Part shown: piece by piece, positions 58,160 to 64,000 of the stretch | Layout: every line of letters begins with the position of its first letter | How positions within the stretch are numbered: the first letter of the stretch is position 1 | NCBI RefSeq assembly: GCF_963259705.1 | Contig: NC_081842.1 | Span: 37,785,796 to 37,849,795 of the forward strand | Length of the DNA stretch: 64,000 nucleotides | Source: Myotis daubentonii | Lineage: Eukaryota > Chordata > Mammalia > Chiroptera > Vespertilionidae | Direction: 5' to 3' | Translations under genes and position numbers: made by a program | Notes under the pieces: model-generated | The model's input: the letters and a program-made list of their open reading frames with translations, nothing else | Database searches by the model: none | Told to the model about the DNA's origin: nothing

Positions 58160-58450
58160 CTTCCTTTCTCCTTCCCTCTTCCTTTCTCCCCTCTCCTCTC
58201 CTCTCCTCTCCTCTCCTCTCCTCTCCTCTCCTCTCCTCTCCTCTCCTCTCCTCTCCTCTCCTCTCCTCTCCTCTCCTCTCCTCTCCTCTCCTCTCCTCTC
58301 CTCTCCTCTCCTCTCCTCTCCCCTCCCCTCCTCTCCTCTCCTCTCCCCTCCCCTCCCCTCCCCTCCCCTCCCCTCCCCTCCCCTCCCCTCCCCTCCCCTC
58401 CCCTCCCCTCCCCTCCCCTCCCCTCTCCTCTCCTCTCCTCTCTGCCTTTT
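58160..58450. repeat. Pyrimidine pentamer array (CTCTC)n-(CCCTC)n
   Basis: (CTCTC)n from about 58188 to 58320, then mostly (CCCTC)n to about 58422, then (CTCTC)n again, with CT-rich flanks. The minus strand of the (CCCTC) part is runs of GGGG spaced by A, strongly favourable to G-quadruplex. Three long frames through it (up to 226 codons) encode Ser-Pro-Leu runs and are not genes. Confidence 0.97.
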
Positions 58451-58504
58451 TTTCTTTTCTTTTCTCTTTTTATTTCCTTTTCCCTCTGAGACTGGTAGTT
58501 ATGT

Positions 58505-59535
58505 CTAAATTTGATGAGTTTTTTTTAAAAAAAATATGTTTTTTATTGTTGGTAGTAACAGATATCTCTCATCCCTCCCTCTTCCCCTCCTTTCAGCCCC
58601 TATTCGCTCCCCAGGTCTTCACTACCCTATTGCCCATGTTCATGGGCTACGCATATAAGTATAGAAGTTCCTTGGTTTATCGCTTCGTGTTCCCCCAACC
58701 CCACATTAAGGAATGTCAGTCTGTCCCATGCCTCCCTACTTCAGGTCTTATTTTGTTGTTGAATTCATTTTGTTCATTAGATTCCACAAATAACTAAGAT
58801 CATGTGAATGGAGAACATATTTGCCAATGTTACATCTGATAAGGGGTTAATATATAAAGCACTCATACAACTCAACAAAAGGAAGACAGATAACAATTAT
58901 AAAATGGGCAGAAGACCTAAATAGACATTTCTCCAAAGAGGACATACAAGTGGCCAAGAGACACATAAAAATGTTCAAAGTCACTAATCATCAGAGAAAT
59001 GCAAATTAAAACCACAATGGGATATCACCTCACACCTGTGAGAATGGCTACCATAAAAAAAAAAAAAAAATCAACAAATGCTGGCCAGGAAGTGGAGAAA
59101 AGGGAACACTAGTTTTCTGCTGGGAATGCAGACTGGTGCAGCCATTACGGAAAACAGTATGGAGTTTCCTCAAAAAATTAAAAATGGCATTTCCATTTGA
59201 CCCAGCAATCCCGCTTCTGGGAATATATCCTAAACCCCCCAAAACACCAATCAGCACCCCTATGGTCATAACAGTGTTATTTACAATAGCTAAGATCTGG
59301 AATCAGCCCAAGTGCCCATCAGTAGATGAGTGGATAAAAAAGCTGTGGGACATTTACAGCTGTAAAAAAGGGGGATCTCTTACCCTTTGGGACAGCACGG
59401 TTGGACCTGGAAAATATTATGCTAAGTGAAATAAGCCAACTGAGAAAGACACATATCACATGATCTCACTTATTTGTGGAATCTTATGAACAAACTGAAT
59501 TGAGCAACAAAATAAGACTTGAAGCAGGGATGACT
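58505..59535. mobile_element. L1 with inverted 5' segment
   Basis: 58510-58811 is an L1 3' UTR on the minus strand, with its A-tail at the low end, running back to the stop-proximal 'cacatgatct...ttatttgtggaat'. From about 58812 to 59535 the same L1 type appears on the plus strand. It covers the ORF2 C-terminus (frame at 59136-59429 with [16 protein letters not shown] and PSVDEWIKKLW) and ends beyond the ORF2 stop at 'agacttgaagcagggatgac' with no A-tail. A minus-strand L1 with a 5' inversion (twin priming) explains this order; about 75 bp is present in both segments. Confidence 0.75.
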
Positions 59536-59808
59536 TCTTTTTTTAAAAAAATAATTTTTATTTCTTGATGTATTACAAAGAGTATTACATATGTCTCCTT
59601 CCCCCCGCCTTGACATTCCCCCGGCCCCTACCCCCTAGTGTCTTGTGTCCATTGGTTATATTGCATATAAGTCCTTCGGTTGATCTCTTAGCCCCCCCTT
59701 CCCCCCAAACCCTCCCCAGGCTTCCCACTGTAGTTTGACAGTCTGTTCAGTGCTGCTCTGCCTCTGCATTTACCCCTGTTCATCAGTCTATACTGGTCCC
59801 CATTATTT
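59536..59808 (-). mobile_element. L1 3' UTR fragment (young bat type)
   Basis: T-run then 'ttgatgtattacaaagagtattacatatgt...ttgtgtccattggttat...ccttcggttgatctctta', closely matching the 3' UTR of the L1 at 62751-63405. It stops at 'tactggtccccattattt', before ORF2, where the minisatellite begins. Confidence 0.85.
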
Positions 59809-59948
59809 GTCCCAACCTCACTGGAGCCGTCCCAACCTCACCGGGGCCGTGTCGGCCTCACCGGGGCTGTTTCAACCTCACCAGGACTGTCCCGACCTCA
59901 CCAGGGCCATCTCAACCTCCCCGGGGCCATTCCGACTTCACCGGGGCC
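59809..59948. repeat. Minisatellite, exactly seven 20-bp units
   Basis: Seven consecutive 20-bp units with pattern GTCCCAACCTCACCGGGGCC and substitutions in every copy. It begins exactly where the L1 3' UTR match ends. The plus-strand frame 59735-59977 runs through it and is not a gene. Confidence 0.95.
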
Positions 59949-60384
59949 GTTTCTCAACCCTTTTGGGGAGATTCTAGGCCCTGAAAGGGCATGAGTCTGA
60001 AATATTCTGCCCCTGGCACAGACCTGTCCCTGGCTCAGATGAGCCCCTTCTAGAGGTGACAGTACCTCAGAAGGAAGATGGTGTTCCCCATCAAGTGCCT
60101 CCACCTTGAAAGCAGCGGGGAGGGCTCCCTGAGGGCCAGGCCAAGGTGAGTGGAGAGGACTACCCTCTATCACCCCCTCAAGCAGCAACAGTGTCTCGGT
60201 AACCAATGCTGACTAATGGCTGTAGGCCCACACCCCCTTTTCATGGGCTGCTTTTCATGCCCCAAATAGGCTGTTCTTATTACCAATTGACAATTTGAAT
60301 TCAGAGAAGAGTAAGTTATGTTTCATAAAGGTAAAGAACTGTGGCACTTTTTGCAGTCTGAGTTGTAGGGCAGTTTCTATTTGT
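59949..60384. other. Unassigned non-coding sequence
   Basis: GC-richer at the left, otherwise nothing recognised. Confidence 0.35.
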
Positions 60385-60600
60385 GACACACTTATTGAGC
60401 ATCTTTTCTGAGCTAGGCCTTATGCTAGGCAGATGGAAGGCCTTCCTTCAAGGGAATCTGAGTCCAGTGGGGGAAGGCAGACAAATGAACAGAACTGTAA
60501 CAGCACAGGAAGGGCTCCCTGCTAGTGTTGTGAGCAGGTACAATGCAGGGGAGGGATGGCTGACTCTGCTTGCACCATGAAGGAGGAGGGTAGGAGAGGG
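60385..60600 (+). repeat. L2 LINE fragment
   Basis: 'gagctaggccttatgctaggcagatggaaggccttccttcaagggaatctgagtccagtgggggaa' follows the L2 3' end. Confidence 0.6.
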
Positions 60601-61394
60601 TACAGGAAAGGCAATCCAATTTGCAAAGCTACAGAGTTGTGAATGTTATCTTGCATCAGGGACCCCTGTGAAGCTCCATTGTATGAGGGTGGGGCTGTAG
60701 GGTACCTAGTATGAAGTTATTAGAGTAGAGTAGAATTTCCCAAGCCCCTGAGAGTGAGTTACACCAATTCAAAGAATATTTTGGATTAGTCTCTGTATAG
60801 CTCACATATAAAAGACACTGGAGAGAAGATTTTCCAAAGATTTGACAAAAATACTAAAAATGGACATGGCATTGCCAGTGATGAGTTGTGAAGCTAAAAG
60901 AAATTTTCTAAACTATCATTAATAATAAATACATTTTGATAACTATGTTACAGAAAAAGCAGAATGATCTTTCCTGTCTCACTATAGAAAAGGCTATTAC
61001 AGAATTTTGTCATAAGAAGAGACAGTCAAAGATTATGCAGCCAAAAATGTAGAATACAAGCATTCATAGAGAGCTGTCAAGCAGATAATTAACACAAATC
61101 TTATGTTATTTTTTTTCCTTCTGGGTTTTGTTAGTTGGCTTTTAAAAGTTGATATTTTTGTGCCTTCTTTTCCCATTTTAAGTAAATATTCCTGTTGATC
61201 TACTTGTATATTTATAATTTTGCATTATTATTCTTAAAGAAGGTTCCCTAAATTGTATAAGCTTTAGATATTCCCAAACCTAGGCCAGCCCCTAGGGAGG
61301 AGCAGAGACTGGAGAGGTAGGTTGGGGCCAGACTGGAATCAGTGCCTCAGGACGTGGTGGAAGACCTCATGTTCTCCTGAGGCTTCATGTCCTT
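60601..61394. other. Unassigned non-coding sequence
   Basis: No recognised feature. Confidence 0.35.
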
Positions 61395-61500
61395 GTCTCA
61401 CCGAAGAGGAAACTGGGCCCGGCGATGTCGGGTGACTTTCAAGGTTCTCAGAGCCTGTTGGTAGTAGAGCCAAGACTTGGACCTTATCTCTCCCTTCTCT
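61395..61500 (-). repeat. MIR SINE fragment
   Basis: 'gaagaggaaactgggcccggcgatgtcgggtgactttcaagg...tagtagagccaagacttgg' is a minus-strand MIR core, with unusual CpGs. Confidence 0.6.
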
Positions 61501-61740
61501 GGCATGTCTTCTCCTTCATACTGAGGTCTGCAAAGAGCAAGCATAGGCTTCGGGTGAGGGTAGCAAACTGATCCATTTGTTTTGGCCAGGGTGGTGTTTA
61601 AAAAATAACCCAATGTCAAGGCCTTTAGGTGGGGCATACTCTCTGCTGTTCCAATAGTCCCTTACACTCCCATTCCCTTACACTTGGTTGACAGATGTGC
61701 CTGTCCCATGTAGCTCGTGAAGGCATCTGGGTTGGAGCAC

Positions 61741-62395
61741 TGCTGGGGTCCAACCCCAGCGGTCCAGGGGTCCCCAAAGGTGTGGACGGAGTTGGCGAAG
61801 AAGGAATGTCACAGAGGCAGCGTTCAGTTGATCAGCATGGTTGGGTTCTCTTGCCTGGTTCTATTGCCAGGTTCTGTAGGTTCTCCAGCCAGGTTCTGTA
61901 GCCAGTTTCTGTCCAGGATCTTTTGCCATGTTCAGTCACCAGGTTCTAGTCAGGTTCTCTTGCCATGTTCTATCCAGGTTCTGTCTCTAGGTTCTTCAGC
62001 CAGGATCTCTTGCTAGGTTCTGTCTCTAGGTTCTGTGTAGGTTCTGTCTTCTGTTGTCTTGTTACATCTGTATTTATATCAGTTGATTCCAATCCTATCA
62101 ATCTCTATTCCAAAGGTTAGGGCGTTGCTTATCTCCATTCCAGGGAGTAAAGATTATGTAGTTTAAGCATGATTGTTCGTAGTTAAAGTGATTAATTACC
62201 TACCTGGCACTTAGTTAAGGGGTGTTATTCCCTCCCTAACTTCAGGGGAAAATCCCTACCTGGGGATTCAACCTTTCTCAGAGAGGTGACCTTGATTAAA
62301 ACACATAGTGCCAAGAAGGTGAGCAAACATATTAAGAACAGTATGCCATATATGCCAGGTCCCTTGAAACAGCAAGGATGGACCGGCTCCTGGAA
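61741..62395 (-). mobile_element. 3' LTR of betaretrovirus-like ERV
   Basis: On the minus strand the LTR runs from about TTCCAGGAGCCGG (the usual TG mutated to TT) to ...GGACCCCAGCA. TATAAATACA lies at 62069-62078. Between there and the U5 end are about 18 AGAACCTGGC-like short repeats. The outer flank is gagcac; the matching 5' flank lies beyond the window. It is the partner of the truncated LTR at 63748-64000. Confidence 0.9.
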
Positions 62396-62494
62396 AATTC
62401 CTACTTTTTTATTTTTTAAAAGCAGGCATTAAAAAGAAAACCCCCAAATGCTCTCTTGTATCCATTTTAAGAGTAGGATTGACGCTTTCTGCTA

Positions 62495-62738
62495 TTACCT
62501 GAGTCCTGATCTATCACCCCAGGGAGAGCTTGCCAATCCTGCACTTTCCCAGGGTGGAAAGGCTGCAGTGGGGTTAAGGATAAGGCTCCTTGGGTCTACC
62601 TCCTCCCATGCCTTTACATTTACCTTTCCTTCCTCAGAAAAGCATGGACATACTTCTTGTATAAAACGTTCTGTCTGACTGGGAGTAACCTTAATTCCTC
62701 TGCTAGCAAGCATATGTGTTAAAAGATCAATACAGAGT
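62495..62738 (-). pseudogene. gag fragment, matrix (MA) N-terminal part
   Basis: The minus-strand frame includes RGIKVTP, then a helix with ERFIQEVCPCF, then EEGKVNVKAWEEV. The spacing of these motifs (RG.KV, C/P...F, E.G...W) resembles the N-terminal matrix domain of betaretrovirus-like Gag. It ends by deletion into non-coding sequence shortly before the polypurine tract, and its start region is split by the L1 at 62751-63405. Non-functional. Confidence 0.68.
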
Positions 62739-62750
62739 CTTAATTCTTTA

Positions 62751-63405
62751 TTTTTTTTCTCTCCTTTCCATTTAATTAATTAATTTATTAATTTATTTTT
62801 TTTATTGCTTAAAGTATTACAAAGGGTATTACATATGTGTCCATTTTTCCCCCCCACCCTAGACAGTTCCCTAGCCTTCCCTATCCCCCGGTGTCTTATG
62901 TCCATTGGTTATGCTTATATGCAGGCATACAAGTCCTTTGGTTGATCTCTTACCCCCCTACCTCCTGCACCCATCCTCCCCGGCCTTCCCGCTGCAGTTT
63001 GACAATCTGTTTCAGGCAGCTCTGCCTCTGTATCTATTATTGTTCAAAAGTTTATAATGGTCTCTATTATCCATGAATGAGTGAGATCATGTGGTATTTT
63101 TCCTTCATTGACTGGCTTATTTCACTTAGCATAATGCTCTCCAGTTCCATCCATGACGTTGCAAATGGTAAGAGTTCCTTCCTTTTTAGAGCAGCATAGT
63201 ATTCCATCATGTAGATGTACCACAGTTTTCTAATCCATTCATCTACTGATGGGCACTTAGGCTGTTTCCAGATCTTAGCTATGGTGAATTGTGCTGCTAT
63301 GAACATAGGGGTGCATATATCCTTTCTGATTGGTGTTTCTGGTTTCTTGGGATATATTCCTAGAAGTGGGATCACAGGGTCAAATGGGAGTTCCATTTTC
63401 AGTTT
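62751..63405 (-). mobile_element. Young 5'-truncated L1 inserted in ERV
   Basis: Minus-strand L1 covering the last 109 codons of ORF2 (63067-63396, with [20 protein letters not shown] and a MEYYAALKRKE segment, no premature stop) and a 316-bp 3' UTR ending in a T-run. Perfect 12-bp duplications cttaattcttta at 62739-62750 and 63406-63417 lie in the gag start region. The intact ORF2 tail indicates a recent insertion. Confidence 0.94.
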
Positions 63406-63445
63406 CTTAATTCTTTAGACTCAGTATGACACATCTTCTTAATCT

Positions 63446-63500
63446 AAAGACCAATACAGTCTTCTTTCTTTGGACTCAGTATGGCACATCTTCTCAATCT
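63446..63500 (-). repeat. Tandem duplicate of the gag-start region
   Basis: These 55 bp repeat the block at 62722-62750 plus 63418-63445 (the second copy is split by the L1). Each copy contains an ATG and the adjoining codons on the minus strand. The duplication therefore predates the L1. Confidence 0.8.
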
Positions 63501-63563
63501 AAATTCTGTACTATCCACCTTCTTACCCTAGTTATCCTCTATAGGGGGGTCTTCAGTACCCTT

Positions 63564-63809
63564 GTGGAGTCCTATCCGTCCCGAGTGTGGGGTTCTCAAT
63601 GGGGGCGGCTTACCTAGGGGAATCCTGTTCCAGGGGTTCCCAAAGGTGTGGACAGAGTCAACGAAGACTATCCACCCTCTTCCTATGGTGGAGTCCTATC
63701 TGTCCCGAGTGTGGGGCTTACCTAGGGGTCCCTGTTCTGGCGCCAGATGCTGGGGTCCAACCCCAGCAGGTCCAGGGGTCCCCAAAGGTGTGGATGGAGT
63801 CGGCGAAGA
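63564..63809 (-). repeat. Duplicated ERV leader/U5 segment
   Basis: 63564-63666 and 63688-63809 share 'gtggagtcctat', 'gtcccgagtgtggggt/c', 'cttacctagggg', 'cctgtt' and 'ccaaaggtgtgga'. The first copy lacks the PBS and LTR edge present in the second (about 40 bp) and has an extra CAATGGGGGCGG-like stretch. Confidence 0.82.
63728..63745 (-). other. Retroviral primer-binding site, tRNA-Lys type
   Basis: The reverse complement is TGGCGCCAGAACAGGGAC, two bases after the LTR end. It differs at one base from the complement of the tRNA-Lys3 3' end, the primer used by betaretroviruses such as MMTV and by lentiviruses. Confidence 0.88.
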
Positions 63810-64000
63810 AGGAATGACACGGAGACAGCGTTCAGTTGATCAGCAGCCTAGCCAGGATCTCTAGCCAGGATCTCCAGCCAAGTTCTGGTCTGGATCTCCA
63901 GCGAAGTTCTGGTCTCGATCTCCAGCCAGATTCTGGCCAGGTTCTGTAGCCATGTTCCCTTGCTAGGTTCTCCAGCCAGGTTCTGTCCAGGTTCTCCAGC
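63748..64000 (-). mobile_element. 5' LTR of ERV, truncated by window end
   Basis: Starts (on the plus strand) tgctggggtccaaccccagc, the U5 end shared with the 61741 LTR. It contains many GAACCTGGCT-like repeats and continues past 64000. It supplies the second LTR needed to date the element. Confidence 0.9.

Larger units (their letters stand above)
62396..63747 (-). mobile_element. Internal region of a deleted betaretrovirus-like ERV
   Basis: Order on the minus strand: PBS (63728-63745), duplicated leader (63564-63727), gag start region, partial gag, then a jump directly to the polypurine tract (AAAAAATAAAAAAGTAGG, near 62397-62415) and the 3' LTR. Pro, pol and env are absent. Excluding the L1 insertion (62751-63405) and its extra target copy, only about 0.7 kb of internal sequence remains. 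The element can only have spread with helper proteins, if at all. Confidence 0.85.

Noticed and set aside
58061..58797. Three overlapping frames of 142-226 codons
   Set aside because: They run through the pentanucleotide array in all three frames and continue into an antisense L1 3' UTR.

Overview
This is nuclear, non-coding DNA from a mammal, and the repeats point to a vesper bat (Vespertilionidae, Myotis-like). The diagnostic elements are tRNA-derived Ves SINEs with recognisable A and B boxes, HeliBat-type Helitrons ending in a GTGCAC...GTGCAC hairpin followed by CTAG, a SPACE INVADERS (SPIN) hAT MITE, and further bat-type hAT MITEs with 8-bp target duplications. These sit on the usual mammalian background of MIR, L2, MLT1, Tigger and L1 fossils. 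I found no host protein-coding exon, tRNA, rRNA or CRISPR. The longer open frames fall in microsatellites, minisatellites, L1 ORF2 tails, a Tigger transposase stub or endogenous retrovirus (ERV) remnants.

Layout. 0-10 kb: mostly unassigned sequence with Ves SINEs, old MIRs, a Helitron at 5314-6097 that carries a nested SPIN, and a hAT MITE at 8154. 10.3-13 kb: an L2 split by a Tigger fossil, then a minus-strand betaretrovirus-like LTR with a decayed env-leader remnant beside it. 13.2 kb: a 240-bp polypyrimidine microsatellite. 13.8-14.5 kb: repeat-free sequence with clustered homeodomain and AP-1 type motifs (possible enhancer). 19-22 kb: an ancient L1/HAL1, then a younger L1 tail with a Ves SINE inside it. 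24.0-25.6 kb: a 135-bp, roughly 97% identical inverted repeat made from a MIR, flanking an old L1 tail. 26.7 kb: an MLT1 LTR. 29.3-36.8 kb: a Helitron cluster, comprising one minus-strand copy and, from 32869 to 36774, four plus-strand elements joined head to tail and interrupted by a solo LTR with a perfect 6-bp duplication. 38.5 kb: a long-palindrome MITE. 44-51 kb: a hAT MITE, Ves SINEs and a class I-like solo LTR. 53.6-54.8 kb: two fused minus-strand Helitrons. 56.8-57.9 kb: another repeat-free candidate conserved block. 58.2-60 kb: a long pyrimidine pentamer array, a rearranged L1 locus and a 7 x 20-bp minisatellite. 61.7-64 kb: a minus-strand, internally deleted ERV with two LTRs, a tRNA-Lys-type primer site, a gag matrix fragment and a young L1 inserted in it; its 5' LTR runs off the window.

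Nothing here works together as an operon or pathway. What the window records is a nested insertion history: old MIR/L2/L1/Tigger, then Helitrons, hAT MITEs and ERV LTRs, then young L1. The observations most worth a second look are the conserved Helitron-Helitron fusion junction shared by the 35.9-kb and 54.1-kb loci, the recent inverted duplication of an ancient MIR, and the minimal ERV with tandem duplications in its leader and at its gag start. Family names are from memory of consensus features; no database search was possible.
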